A stretch of DNA of 64,000 bases from Mycobacterium sp. IDR2000157661 (GCF_022317005.1 NZ_CP081006.1:3100001-3164000), one strand, 5' to 3'; numbered from the stretch's first letter, positions 34,090 to 43,559 are shown. Numbers and translations: made by a program. Notes: a model not told the origin generated them from the sequence alone.

Positions 34090-35213
34090 AGGTTCAGCCC
34101 GCCGCCTATCTGCGCACCACGCTGCCACTGGACCTCTCGGTCCTGCCAGGCCTCGACAACGAACGCTACCACTCGATCTGGTTGCCCGACCACATGGTCA
34201 GCTTCTGGCCCGATTCCATCTGGACGCCGGAGTTCACCGACCTGGCAACGGTTTCCCCGTCGCCGCACCGGCACCTCGACGGGATGGCCGTCGCGGCGGC
34301 TGCGGCGGTGCTGACACACAACGTGCCGATCGCGACCAGCGTCGTCGACACCGTACGGCGACACCCCTCGCTGTTGGCGCAGAGCGCGCTGACGATCGAC
34401 CACCTCGCCGGGGGCCGCTTCATCCTCGGCCTGGGCAGCGGCGAAACCGAGAACACCGTGCCCTACGGGTTCGACTTCAGCCGGCCAGTCAGCCGGCTCG
34501 AAGAAGCGCTGCACGTCATCCGGCTGTTGTGGGACAGCGACGGCCCCGTCGACTACCAGGGCCGGTTCTACCGGCTGACCCACGCCCGGCTGGACACCGA
34601 ACCGTATGACGGTCGGCTACCGCGGATCTGGATCGGCGGCAGTGGGCCGCGCACCCTCGACATCGTGGGCCGCTACGCCGACGGCTGGTGGCCTACGGGC
34701 GCATGGACTCCGGAGGACTATGCCGAAAAGCTCTCGATCGTCCGGCTTTCCGCCGAGCGGGTGGGTCGTGATCCGGTGGTGATCACGCCGTGTTTCATCC
34801 AGGTGTGCCTGGTCGGCCGAGACGAAGCCGAGCTGGCCGAGATCCTGGACGCGCCGCTGGTGAAGTCCTTCCTGCTGCAGGTGTCCGCCGCCGTGCTGCG
34901 CAAGGCGGGATTCGAACATCCGATGGGGGATACCTGGCGCGGGTACCAGGACATTGATCCGGCGGTGCTCACCCGCGAACGCATCGTCGAGTTCCTCGAC
35001 CGCGTCGAACCCGAGATGGTACTGGCGATGGTGCCGCACGGCACGCCGAAACAGCTCGCCCGCGTCATCAAGGACTACGTCGACGCCGGGTTGCGGGTGC
35101 CCAAGATCATGGACTACGGCGCCATGGCGGGCCTGCGGTACACCGCCCAGTCGGCACAGAACGTCCGAGAAGTCGAGGACGAACTGCTGAGCCTGTGCGG
35201 AGACGTCCGGTGA
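34086..35213 (+). CDS. Luciferase-like (LLM) flavin/F420-dependent oxidoreductase
   Basis: A 375-residue bacterial luciferase-like TIM-barrel protein. SIWLPDHM near residue 31, GRFILGLGSGE near 118, and PRIWIGGSGPRTL near 180 are family motifs; the early D-H pair and the GxGSGE loop fit F420 binding as often as FMN. It catalyses a hydride-transfer or monooxygenation step. GTG at 34086 overlaps the SDR stop by 4 bases. Confidence 0.88.
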   Translation: MKVQPAAYLRTTLPLDLSVLPGLDNERYHSIWLPDHMVSFWPDSIWTPEFTDLATVSPSPHRHLDGMAVAAAAAVLTHNVPIATSVVDTVRRHPSLLAQSALTIDHLAGGRFILGLGSGETENTVPYGFDFSRPVSRLEEALHVIRLLWDSDGPVDYQGRFYRLTHARLDTEPYDGRLPRIWIGGSGPRTLDIVGRYADGWWPTGAWTPEDYAEKLSIVRLSAERVGRDPVVITPCFIQVCLVGRDEAELAEILDAPLVKSFLLQVSAAVLRKAGFEHPMGDTWRGYQDIDPAVLTRERIVEFLDRVEPEMVLAMVPHGTPKQLARVIKDYVDAGLRVPKIMDYGAMAGLRYTAQSAQNVREVEDELLSLCGDVR

Positions 35214-36379
35214 CCGCACGGCTGGTGGCGGCGGACATGCTCGCCCAAGCCGAGACCGTCACTTCGCTGCGCGACTACGGTGATCCGACTCTGCCAGAAC
35301 GATTCTCGCTGGTCGTAGATCATCTCAACGCGGTCGGAATGGACGCCGACGGGATGCGACAGGCGGCCGAGGTATGCCACTGCCTGCTGACGTCGCGGCT
35401 GCAGTTCATCGCCGACCGGCGCCGGTATCCGGTCGACGAGGAGGTCATCGAGCGGCCGATGTTCGTCACCGGCGAGCCACGTTCGGGCACCACGCTGATG
35501 CATGCGCTGATGTCGGTCGATCCCGGGGCGCGGGCGCTGCGGTTCTGGGAGGTGATGTACCCGTCGCCACCGCCCGGCGTCGTCGACGGTGAGGACCCGC
35601 GCCGCGCACGGGCCGATGCCGACTGGCGTCAGATCAACGCCAAACTGCCGAAGTGGCTGCACAGCCACCCGTACAACGACATGCTGGGCGACGGCCTGCC
35701 CGAGGACGAACGGACCTGGGCGTTCGACTTCCGGGTACTGACCCCCACGGCGTGGTGGCGGGTGCCGATGCAGACCGTCGTCGGCGGGCTGCCCACCGAT
35801 CCGGCAGCGCAGTACCGCATCCACAAGGCCATGTTGCAGCAGCTGCAGTACCGGCGGCCGCCGAAACAGTGGGTGCTGAAGGGTTTTCACGGCTTCCGCC
35901 TAGCCGAGCTCTTCGACGCCTATCCCGATGCAACGCTGCTGTGGCTGCATCGCGACCCGGTTCAGGTCGCGGCGTCGCGCACCATGATGATGGCCGACAT
36001 CCTCGAGGGCATCGTCGGTCCGATCGATCTGCAGGCCGCCGCGAAGATGCACCTGCAGTTGACCCGCGAGAGCGTCGCCAACACGATGACCAACTCGCTG
36101 GTTGACGACCCCCGGGTCCTGCACGTGCGCTACACCGACTTCGTCGCCGATCAGGTCGCCACGGTCCGTCGCTACTACGCGTTCGCGGATCGGCGGCTCA
36201 CCGGCGAGGCGGAGGCCGCGATGCGGGCCTACCTCGTCGCCAATCCCGGTGACCGGCACGGCAAGTTCCGCTACTCCACTTCACTGCTGACCGACATCGG
36301 CGAGGACCTCGACGCGCTGCACGACGAATTCCGGCCTTTCCGGGACCGATTCGGCGTCGAGATCGAGAAACGGGGTTGA
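35210..36379 (+). CDS. Sulfotransferase family protein
   Basis: A 389-residue sulfotransferase-fold protein. The 5'-phosphosulfate loop is GEPRSGTTLMH near residue 87 and the 3'-phosphate region is LHRDPVQVAASR near residue 245. Mycobacteria carry similar proteins near sterol catabolic genes, with no defined acceptor. GTG at 35210 overlaps the previous stop by 4 bases. Inclusion in a catabolic operon is unusual: it may tag a hydroxyl or carboxyl group or act as a repurposed nucleotide-dependent transferase. Confidence 0.88.
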   Translation: MTARLVAADMLAQAETVTSLRDYGDPTLPERFSLVVDHLNAVGMDADGMRQAAEVCHCLLTSRLQFIADRRRYPVDEEVIERPMFVTGEPRSGTTLMHALMSVDPGARALRFWEVMYPSPPPGVVDGEDPRRARADADWRQINAKLPKWLHSHPYNDMLGDGLPEDERTWAFDFRVLTPTAWWRVPMQTVVGGLPTDPAAQYRIHKAMLQQLQYRRPPKQWVLKGFHGFRLAELFDAYPDATLLWLHRDPVQVAASRTMMMADILEGIVGPIDLQAAAKMHLQLTRESVANTMTNSLVDDPRVLHVRYTDFVADQVATVRRYYAFADRRLTGEAEAAMRAYLVANPGDRHGKFRYSTSLLTDIGEDLDALHDEFRPFRDRFGVEIEKRG

Positions 36380-36380
36380 C

Positions 36381-37154
36381 GTGGCAGGCGTCGACCAGCG
36401 CTTATCCGTGCACAGCGTGACGTTCATGGGTTCGCCGTTGCCGGAGATGAACTCGTACTGGCGGTCACTCGGGGTCCGGCGGCTCAGCCTGATCGACGCC
36501 CAGCTGTCCGAGCCGAACCTGCCGAACATCGTTGCCGGCGAGGGCTATTCGGTGGAGACCGTGTACCACCTCTTCTCGTCGTACGACTCGCTCATGCCGG
36601 TGATCGAGGCGGCGGCCGACGTCGGCGCCAGGGTGGTCTACATGCTGACCGGCGGGCGCGGCGAATTGACGTGGGCGGCGGCGGCCGAACGCTTCGGCGA
36701 AGCGGTCCGGCCGTGTCTGGAGGCGGCTGAGCAGGCCGGGGTCGCGCTGGCGATCGAGAACGCGTCCAGCCTCTATGCCGACATCCACATCGCTCACAGC
36801 CTGCGCGACACGATCGCCCTCGCCGAGATGACCGGACTGGGCATCTGCATCGACCTGTTCCACTGCTGGGCCGAGGCGGAACTGCCCGCCCTGCTGGCCC
36901 GCGCGCTGCCCCGGACCCAGGCAATCCAGTTGAGTGACTACGTGCTTGGCGACCGCGCGCTGCCCGCGCGCGCCGTGCCCGGCGACGGCGCCATCCCGAT
37001 CGAGCCGTTCATCGCCGCGGTGCTCGCGTCGGGCTACCCGTATCATTTCGACCTGGAACTGATCGGCCCGCGGATCGAGGCAGAAGGGCGGCTCGAGGCG
37101 GCCCACCGCGCATCGGCGATGGTATCGGCGATGCTGCAACGAGTTGGCGGCTAG
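36381..37154 (+). CDS. Sugar phosphate isomerase/epimerase-like TIM-barrel protein
   Basis: A 257-residue xylose isomerase-like TIM barrel. Candidate metal ligands are E in AIENASS, D and H in CIDLFHCW, and E in DLELIGPR. Members include isomerases, epimerases and dehydratases; the substrate here is unknown. GTG at 36381 follows the sulfotransferase stop by one base. Confidence 0.85.
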   Translation: MAGVDQRLSVHSVTFMGSPLPEMNSYWRSLGVRRLSLIDAQLSEPNLPNIVAGEGYSVETVYHLFSSYDSLMPVIEAAADVGARVVYMLTGGRGELTWAAAAERFGEAVRPCLEAAEQAGVALAIENASSLYADIHIAHSLRDTIALAEMTGLGICIDLFHCWAEAELPALLARALPRTQAIQLSDYVLGDRALPARAVPGDGAIPIEPFIAAVLASGYPYHFDLELIGPRIEAEGRLEAAHRASAMVSAMLQRVGG

Positions 37155-37162
37155 GAGCGGCG

Positions 37163-38371
37163 ATGGGCTTCGGCGACGGTCCCCACGATGCGGCACTGAA
37201 GTCGGCATGGGACGGTTTTTGCGACCGGCTGAAGGCGACGGGCCAGCGGGTCTTCAAGGATCACAACCCTCCGACGGGAGCCCAGCGCGTCGACGGATTC
37301 CGGTTCCTGACCCAAAATCTGGGACAGGCATTCGATCTCGCGCTCGAGACCCGCGACACGCGCTACCCGGTATTCCACAGCTTCTGTCACCCCACCCGCA
37401 AGCTCGGCGGCGACAGCGCCGACTTCCTCTACCAACAGGCCTGGATAGACGGGACGTCGACCTACCGAATCACCGGCCACCGCGGCACCGCCCGCTTCGT
37501 CAACATCGCGGTGCACGGTCCACGCCAGGACAGTCCGGGCGTGCTGCACGAGCCGTTCGGCGATGTGCCGGAGGCAAACTTGACCGGCGCAGACTTGCAT
37601 ACCGCCGCCGACGGAAGTTTTGAAATCCACGTCGGTGGCTCACGACGGGATGCGAACTGGTTGCCGACCACACCAGGGTCACGAAAGCTCTTCGTCCGGC
37701 AGGGGTTCGACCGTTGGGACGAGTTACCGGTCCACATGAGCATCGAGCATGTCGACATGGATGCGCCCAAACCGCTGCCCTGTCCGGCGGAGATGGTCGC
37801 CGCCATAGAGTGGGCGGGGGACTTCCTGACTGGGATGATGAACGACTGGCCCGAATACCCCTTCGCGCACGGCGGCGTCGACTCCGAGCACCCGAACCGG
37901 TTCCCCGAGTTGACGTCGACGGGTGCGGATGCGAAGCGTGGTCGCGCGGCGGTGAACATGCATTGGCAGCTGGCCTCCGACGAGGCCTTGATCATCGAGT
38001 TCGACGCCCACGAGGGCCTTTGGACGCTGACCAACATGGGCGCCTTCTTCACCAGCATGGACTACCTGTATCGGCCGGTCAGCTACACACCGAGCCGCAC
38101 CACTGTTGACTCGGACGGTCGAGTGAGGATGGTGATGTGCCACGGTGATCCGGGCCACCACAACTGGCTGGACACTCAGGGCTTCGAGCGGGGCAACGTG
38201 ACGTACCGGCACATGCTCGAGGGTGAACCGGCGCAGCTGCGGACCCGACTCGTCAAGCGCGCAGAGCTCGCGACTGCACTTCCGTCGGACACCGTCACGG
38301 TGACGCCGGAGGAGCGCACCGCGCAGATGTGGGAGCGCTTCCGCGGGATCCGCCTGCGCTACGGCTGGTGA
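37163..38371 (+). CDS. DUF1214-like protein
   Basis: A 402-residue soluble protein without signal peptide. Its C-terminal third has the DPGHHNWLDTQGFERG block that resembles the DPGxxNWLDTxGxxxG signature of DUF1214 proteins. Function is unknown; DUF1214 proteins often accompany lipid or steroid metabolism genes in mycobacteria. It lies 8 bases after the TIM-barrel gene; GGAGCGG precedes the ATG. Confidence 0.75.
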   Translation: MGFGDGPHDAALKSAWDGFCDRLKATGQRVFKDHNPPTGAQRVDGFRFLTQNLGQAFDLALETRDTRYPVFHSFCHPTRKLGGDSADFLYQQAWIDGTSTYRITGHRGTARFVNIAVHGPRQDSPGVLHEPFGDVPEANLTGADLHTAADGSFEIHVGGSRRDANWLPTTPGSRKLFVRQGFDRWDELPVHMSIEHVDMDAPKPLPCPAEMVAAIEWAGDFLTGMMNDWPEYPFAHGGVDSEHPNRFPELTSTGADAKRGRAAVNMHWQLASDEALIIEFDAHEGLWTLTNMGAFFTSMDYLYRPVSYTPSRTTVDSDGRVRMVMCHGDPGHHNWLDTQGFERGNVTYRHMLEGEPAQLRTRLVKRAELATALPSDTVTVTPEERTAQMWERFRGIRLRYGW

Positions 38372-38389
38372 GGCGGCTACCGTTCGTCC

Positions 38390-39754
38390 ATGACGGCTGA
38401 CGTCGCCCTGTGGCCGGCTCATCGGTTGGCGGAGGGGATCCGCCGTCGCGACTTCAGTAGTCGCGAACTGCTCGATGTGTATCTGGCCCGCATCGAGCGG
38501 CTCAATCCGTCGCTGAACGCCGTCATAACGCTCGACGTCGATGGTGCCCGTCGCGCCGCGGACGCCGCGGATGTGGCCGTGAGCCGCGATGAGGTCTCCG
38601 GGCCCCTGCATGGGATTCCCATGACGGTCAAGGACTCCTTCGAGACCGCGGGAATCCGCACCACCTGCGGAGTGCCCGAGTGGGACCGGGTGCCAGACCG
38701 TGACGCGGAGGCCGTGGGCAGACTGCGAGGGGCCGGTGCGGTCATCTTTGGCAAGACGAACGTGCCCGTGATGGCCGGTGATTGGCAGACGTTCAACCCG
38801 ATCTTCGGTGTGACGAGCAATCCGTGGGATACGTCGCGCTCGACGGGCGGGTCGTCGGGCGGGGCAGCCGCGGCGCTCGCCGCGGGGCTGACAGCGCTGG
38901 AGCTGGGTAGCGATATCGCCGGATCGATCCGGCTGCCGTCGAACTGGTGTGGTGTGTGCGGCCACAAACCCAGCTGGGGTGTCGTTCCGCAGTTGGGTCA
39001 TCTGCCACCGCCGCCGGGTGCCCTGTCGGCCGCCGACCTGGCGGTGATGGGACCGCTGGCCCGCGAGGTGGCGGATCTGGAGCTCGCGCTGACTGTTCTG
39101 GCCGGCCCGACGAGGTCCGATGCCATCGGGTGGCGCCTGGACATGCCACCGGCGCGGGCGTCGGCTCTGAGCCAGCTGCGGCTGGCCACCTGGCTGGACG
39201 ATCCGGCCTATCCGGTCGAGCCCGACGTCGCGGCGGTCTTGCAGGCGGCGGTGGCGGCACTGGCCGATGCCGGGGTCAACCTGGTGGAGGATCCTCCGCC
39301 GGTGAGCCTGCCCGAGCTGGTGGGGCTGCACGTGGAGCTGCTCTATCCGCTGATGGACTCGACGTCGGCGTTGCGCCATCGGCAGTGGCTGACGGCCAAC
39401 GAGCGACGGGAGCGCATCCGTGCACGGATGTCGCAGTACTTCCGTCAGGTCGATGCGCTGCTGATGCCCGTGGCAATGGTGTCCGCCATTGCGCACGATC
39501 ATCTGGAGCCGATGGCCGATCGGGTACTCCCACTGAAGGACGGAAATCGTTCGTATCTGGACCTTTTCGGCTGGGTCGGCCTGCCGACGGTGGCGTATCT
39601 GCCGGCGACGGCGGTGCCTGTGGGACGCACCGTGGACGGACTGCCGGTCGGCATCCAGGTTGTCGGACCCTATCTGGAGGACCACACGACGTTGGCAGTG
39701 GCCCGGGCGATCGAGCGGGTGCTTGGCGGGTTCACCGCGCCGCCTGGAGTGTGA
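38390..39754 (+). CDS. Amidase (amidase signature family)
   Basis: A 454-residue amidase. The Ser-cisSer-Lys triad is visible: K81 in TVKDSF, the Gly/Ser-rich STGGSSGGAAA with the cis-Ser near residue 156, and the nucleophile S179 in GSDIAGSIR. It hydrolyses a carboxamide. It lies 18 bases after the DUF1214 gene and closes the ten-gene plus-strand operon. The long open frame on the opposite strand is a composition artefact. Confidence 0.9.
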   Translation: MTADVALWPAHRLAEGIRRRDFSSRELLDVYLARIERLNPSLNAVITLDVDGARRAADAADVAVSRDEVSGPLHGIPMTVKDSFETAGIRTTCGVPEWDRVPDRDAEAVGRLRGAGAVIFGKTNVPVMAGDWQTFNPIFGVTSNPWDTSRSTGGSSGGAAAALAAGLTALELGSDIAGSIRLPSNWCGVCGHKPSWGVVPQLGHLPPPPGALSAADLAVMGPLAREVADLELALTVLAGPTRSDAIGWRLDMPPARASALSQLRLATWLDDPAYPVEPDVAAVLQAAVAALADAGVNLVEDPPPVSLPELVGLHVELLYPLMDSTSALRHRQWLTANERRERIRARMSQYFRQVDALLMPVAMVSAIAHDHLEPMADRVLPLKDGNRSYLDLFGWVGLPTVAYLPATAVPVGRTVDGLPVGIQVVGPYLEDHTTLAVARAIERVLGGFTAPPGV

Positions 39755-39850
39755 GTCCACCGGCACAGCGAGGTTCGGGTTCGAGGCGACGGACACGTGT
39801 TTCGCTTGCCGGACGTAAAGTGGTGACTTGTCGAACGACGAGCGAGCACT

Positions 39851-39900
39851 TGCCGGATGTCGAACATCCGGCACGTCTCAGACTGCCGGATGTCTGAGAC
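39851..39900. promoter_or_regulatory. Nested palindromes upstream of TetR gene (candidate autoregulatory operator)
   Basis: Two perfect inverted repeats lie side by side: TGCCGGATGT (39851-39860) with ACATCCGGCA (39864-39873) around CGA, and GTCTCAGAC (39875-39883) with GTCTGAGAC (39892-39900) around 8 bases. The decamer TGCCGGATGT recurs at 39884-39893 and, with one change, at 39807-39816. The array ends 25 bases before the TetR ATG, so autoregulation is likely. Confidence 0.65.
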
Positions 39901-39925
39901 CTTTTCTTCAGGGGAGGGCTGCGAT

Positions 39926-40576
39926 ATGACGTCGCTTTGGGTCGACGACGGAGATTTTCCCGTCGACACACGGACGCGGCTGCTCGACGTCGCCGTCGGA
40001 CTGATCAGCCGCCACAGCTTCGCCGGCACCTCGCTGCAGATGATCGCCGACGAACTCGGGTTCACAAAGGCCGCGATCTACTACCACTTCAAAACCCGTG
40101 ATCAGCTGCTGATCGCGCTGTTGGAGCCGTTGCTGGACCAGATCTGCCAAGTCATCGCGACGGCGGAGAATCAGCGCACCCCGCGCACCCAAATGGATGC
40201 CATGATCCAGGGATTCGCCGGAGTTGTCGCGAGGAACCGGTCGCTGGCGGCAGTCATGGTCTTCGATCCCAGCGTCCACCGCGTATTGCAATTGCAACCC
40301 CAGTGGGGCGATCTGATCGAGCGCCAACTGGCACTGCTCATGCGACTCGAGCCCGGCCCTGTCGGCGTCGTCAAAGCCACCGCCGTCCTCACCGGGCTGG
40401 CCGGCGCTGCCACCGGTGCGCCGCTGGATATGGACGAAGCGTCACTGGTCGAGCAACTCGCCGATGTCGGGCGCCGGGTCCTGGGTCTGCGTCCACCGCG
40501 ACGCAGCGCCAACGGCGAGTCGGTCGCGCGCACGCGGGTCGATTGGACTGTGAGTCCGTTACAGTCGCTGCAGTGA
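39926..40576 (+). CDS. TetR family transcriptional regulator
   Basis: A 216-residue TetR protein. The helix-turn-helix shows TSLQMIADELGFTKAAIYYHF near residues 32-52 in parts, then KTRDQLLIALLEPL. GGGGAGGG precedes the ATG at 39926; an upstream in-frame ATG at 39857 would place the palindromic operator inside the coding region and is rejected. It is monocistronic and converges on the secreted-protein gene, overlapping it by 18 bases. It is the regulator closest to the GAGAAT-type sites at 44301 and 44467, but its own promoter has a different palindrome. Confidence 0.9.
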   Translation: MTSLWVDDGDFPVDTRTRLLDVAVGLISRHSFAGTSLQMIADELGFTKAAIYYHFKTRDQLLIALLEPLLDQICQVIATAENQRTPRTQMDAMIQGFAGVVARNRSLAAVMVFDPSVHRVLQLQPQWGDLIERQLALLMRLEPGPVGVVKATAVLTGLAGAATGAPLDMDEASLVEQLADVGRRVLGLRPPRRSANGESVARTRVDWTVSPLQSLQ

Positions 40577-40999
40577 GAAGGTCCAGAACTGGCTTCCCGG
40601 CGGACCATTGAAACATCCGACGTCGTAGCGCGAATCGATGGTGCCGGCCAGCGAGACCTCGTCCCACGTCCACGTCTCATGCGTCGGCATGGCGTAACCG
40701 GGAAGGCACTGCAGTCCATCTGGAACATCGACGGTCAATGTATACCGACCATCGGCGAGGTGAGCGTCACCGTCGTAGTAGGCATAGAACTTCAGCCGCG
40801 GTATCGCGCTGATGTCCAGGCAGGTGTCGTCCGGCGGTTGGCAGTTCGAAATGAACCACACCCACGAAGCCCGCTCGTACCGGTTGGTCAGGACGTCGTA
40901 GTTGCCCACGAGCATCTTGGCCTGCGCCGGCGGGGATGCGACGAGGCCCGCAGCGACCACCAGGACGGCAGCAGCGATAAGAATGTGCATACGCTTCAA
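40559..40999 (-). CDS. Small secreted protein
   Basis: A 146-residue exported protein. A signal peptide with Lys/Arg n-region, hydrophobic core LIAAAVLVVAAGLVA and cleavage near PAQA-KM is clear. The mature part has four Cys (NCQPPDDTC, LQCLPG, VGCFNG), probably forming two disulfides, and many aromatic residues. Similar small mycobacterial exported proteins have no known function. TTG at 40999 is chosen because GGGAGG precedes it and it supplies the positive n-region; ATG at 40990 is the alternative. Confidence 0.75.
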   Translation of the reverse strand: MKRMHILIAAAVLVVAAGLVASPPAQAKMLVGNYDVLTNRYERASWVWFISNCQPPDDTCLDISAIPRLKFYAYYDGDAHLADGRYTLTVDVPDGLQCLPGYAMPTHETWTWDEVSLAGTIDSRYDVGCFNGPPGSQFWTFSLQRL

Positions 41000-41066
41000 C
41001 GTCGTTCCTCCCAGTACCCCGGCCCGCTGCCCATCAAATCATCTCCTCGCGGCTCGCCACTGCCGA

Positions 41067-42425
41067 TTAGTCGATGACCGCTGCTTCTTTGCGCTCGGTG
41101 ATCGGTCGCGCGAGTTCTTGCTCGTCGCAGATGCGCTGCAACTTCTCCAGCGTCTCGTCCAGGCCCGGACCCAGCGGCCGGCTCGGTGTGAAGGTCGCCG
41201 GCAGGTGCTTCATGCCCTGGATCACGCCGATGGTCTCGTAGTGCTCCGTGCCATGCCGGTCGCAGACATAGTCGGGCATCCGGTCCAGGACAGCGGTCAG
41301 CATCGACTTGAACACGGTGCGCGCCACGTTGGATCCCACGCAGCGGTGCACGCCGATCCCGAAACTGAAGTGGCGGTTGCCCTTCCGGTCCAGAATCACC
41401 TCGTTGGGTCTGTCGAAGACGGCAGGGTCGCGGTTGGCCATGGCCCAGGAGATCCACAGCCGTTCGCCCTCCTTGAACCGGGTGCCCTCGACTTCCACAT
41501 CGTCGGAGAACGTGCGGCCGTCGCCTGGCGCGGGTGTGAAGAAGCGCAGAAACTCCTCGGTGGCCGCATCAAGAAGGGTGGCGCGCTCGCGGCTGAGCAA
41601 CTCGCGCTCATCGGGGTATTTGGACAACCACTCCAGCGAATGCGCCGTGAGCGCGGTGGTGGTGTCGAACCCGCCGCCGATGATCAGGCCGAGGTTGCCC
41701 AGGATCTCCAGATCGGGTGCAGGTTCGCCGTCGATGCGAAGCTGCAGCAGGGCGTTCACCAGACCGGGACGCGGGTTCTCCCGGATCTCCATCATGGTGT
41801 TGATCATGTCGATGCCCATCTGCCGGTTCATCTCGGCGACACGCGCGGCATCGGGCGAATGCTCCGGGGTGGACACCGAGAGATGCGCCGGCTCACTGTA
41901 AACCGGCCATTTCTTGAGTTCGATGCCCATCATCGCCAGGGTCAGGACGGCGGGCACGATGTTGGCCAGGTCGTCGACGAAGTCGATGCGTCCCGACTCG
42001 ATCTTCTCATCCAGTGCGGCGCGCACGACCTCATCGACGAACGGTTTCCACCGCCTGACGGCCGCGGGGGAGAGGTAGGGGTTCAGTGCGCCGCGGTAGA
42101 TGCTGTGTTCGGGCTCGTCCATCTCCAGGATGCCGCCACGGACCACCGTGGCCCGCTGCGCTTTCGGGATCGTGATGCCCTGGTAGGGAGTCTCGCCGGT
42201 GAGGTCGTGATGGTTGGACACCGCCGGGCAGCGGGCCAATTCGAAGACGTGCTTGCTGTCCGCTGCGACCCAGTGCCCGTCGTAGGTGTCGGACCACGCC
42301 ATCGGGCACCGGGACTGCATCTCCTCGGTGATCTTCTCGAATTGCAGCCGGTATTCCGGAGTGTGCCGGTCGAAGTGGTACCTGTTCTTCTTGCGGTCGC
42401 CGGCGGCGATGTCGTCGACGCTCAC
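41067..42425 (-). CDS. Cytochrome P450 with C-terminal extension
   Basis: A 452-residue P450. I-helix GGGFDTTTA, K-helix EFLR (ExxR) and haem loop FGIGVHRCVG with axial Cys near residue 362. About 35 residues beyond the normal end (after TPSRPLGPG) form a charged, helical extension not seen in the other P450s of the window. GTG at 42425 follows CAGGAG. The ferredoxin at 42454 is upstream in the same operon. Confidence 0.92.
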   Translation of the reverse strand: MSVDDIAAGDRKKNRYHFDRHTPEYRLQFEKITEEMQSRCPMAWSDTYDGHWVAADSKHVFELARCPAVSNHHDLTGETPYQGITIPKAQRATVVRGGILEMDEPEHSIYRGALNPYLSPAAVRRWKPFVDEVVRAALDEKIESGRIDFVDDLANIVPAVLTLAMMGIELKKWPVYSEPAHLSVSTPEHSPDAARVAEMNRQMGIDMINTMMEIRENPRPGLVNALLQLRIDGEPAPDLEILGNLGLIIGGGFDTTTALTAHSLEWLSKYPDERELLSRERATLLDAATEEFLRFFTPAPGDGRTFSDDVEVEGTRFKEGERLWISWAMANRDPAVFDRPNEVILDRKGNRHFSFGIGVHRCVGSNVARTVFKSMLTAVLDRMPDYVCDRHGTEHYETIGVIQGMKHLPATFTPSRPLGPGLDETLEKLQRICDEQELARPITERKEAAVID

Positions 42426-42453
42426 GTCTTTACTCCTGTGCTGTGGTCTGGAC

Positions 42454-42648
42454 TCACTCGTCGATCGATATGGCTTGTTCCGGACAGGACTGCACGGCTT
42501 CTCGCACGGCGTCCTCTTGGTCGGCGGGCACGACCTCGTTCACCGGGGACGCGGTGCCGTCGATGTCGCTCAGCTCGAACGAGTCCGGAGCGATCATCGA
42601 GCACAGGGTGTGTCCCTGGCAGCGGGCTGAGTCAACATGAACTTTCAC
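42454..42648 (-). CDS. Small [3Fe-4S]-type ferredoxin
   Basis: A 64-residue ferredoxin with C10-QGHTL-C16 and distal Cys in SCPEQAI. GTG at 42648 is followed by the KVHVD start typical of the family. It lies between the SDR (42661) and the P450 (41067) and is the likely redox partner of the P450. Confidence 0.92.
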   Translation of the reverse strand: MKVHVDSARCQGHTLCSMIAPDSFELSDIDGTASPVNEVVPADQEDAVREAVQSCPEQAISIDE

Positions 42649-42660
42649 CTTCGGCCTCCG

Positions 42661-43521
42661 CTAGATGTGGTAGTCGTACCACTTGAGATAGCCGCCGGCG
42701 TCGACGCGCTGTTGGGTGCCGGTGACGTACCGTGACTCATCCGACGCCAGGAACAACACCATGTTGCTGATGTCCTCGGGCTCGACCCACGGAACTTTCA
42801 TGGCCTGCTGCACGTAGAAGACGGGTTCGGCGTCGGCCTTGGTCGGGTGCTCCAGATCCGGTCGGAAGGAGCGGTACATCGGCTCGCTCTGCAGCATGTC
42901 GGTGTTGCAGTTGGTCGGGTGGACGACGTTGGCCCGGATCCCGCGGGGCGCGAGTTCGGCGGCGAGGTTGTGGACGTACTGCGACAGCAAACGCTTCGAA
43001 TGCAGGTAGCCTGCCCCGCCCGGGTCGGCTCCCGGATTGTCGCTCGCGCCGACGTCCATCAGCGCCGCAGTGGAGCCGGTCGCGATGATCGAGGCGCCCT
43101 CGGACAGGTGCGGCAGTGCGACATGGATCGCGTTGAGGGTGCCGATGAGGTTGGTGTTCATCACATCGACCCAGGCGTTCATGTCGGCCGAGCCCTTCAT
43201 CGCCGCAATCCCGGCGGATGTGACCACGATGTCGAGCTTCCCGAGTTCGGCGACACCGTTTTCCAGCGCGGTTTTCAGCGCACCGGCGTCGGCGACATCG
43301 ACCTTTGCGGTGACGATCCGTTGCCCGGTCTTTTCGACGAATTGCGCAGTCTCCTCGAGGTCTTCCGGTGTGGCCATGGGGTATCCCACCGTTGCGAAGT
43401 CCTCACACCGATCGACGGCGATGATGTCGGCGCCTTCCTCGGCAAGCCGGATCGCGTGACTACGTCCCTGTCCGCGCGCCGCACCGGTGACGAATGCGAC
43501 CTTTCCCTGTACGCGTCCCAC
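42661..43521 (-). CDS. Mycofactocin-coupled SDR family oxidoreductase
   Basis: A 286-residue SDR of the mycofactocin-associated type, recognised by the GRVQGKVAFVTGAARGQGRS start, the long insert after AVDRCEDF and the active site Tyr/Lys in YLHSKRLL. Family members keep a tightly bound nicotinamide cofactor that is recycled by mycofactocin rather than by free NAD. It oxidises an alcohol. GTG at 43521 follows AAAGGA. It lies 12 bases before the ferredoxin and supports the mycobacterial origin of the window. Confidence 0.9.
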   Translation of the reverse strand: MGRVQGKVAFVTGAARGQGRSHAIRLAEEGADIIAVDRCEDFATVGYPMATPEDLEETAQFVEKTGQRIVTAKVDVADAGALKTALENGVAELGKLDIVVTSAGIAAMKGSADMNAWVDVMNTNLIGTLNAIHVALPHLSEGASIIATGSTAALMDVGASDNPGADPGGAGYLHSKRLLSQYVHNLAAELAPRGIRANVVHPTNCNTDMLQSEPMYRSFRPDLEHPTKADAEPVFYVQQAMKVPWVEPEDISNMVLFLASDESRYVTGTQQRVDAGGYLKWYDYHI

Positions 43522-43559
43522 TTCAGATCCTTTCTTCGCACTTGAGTTTCTGGTTCTTT

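Noticed and set aside
37724-39874. A 716-codon open frame on the minus strand opposite the DUF1214 and amidase genes
   Set aside because: It is antisense to two genes with clear catalytic motifs, is rich in Arg/His/Gln and lacks any domain; it is an artefact of high GC at third codon positions.
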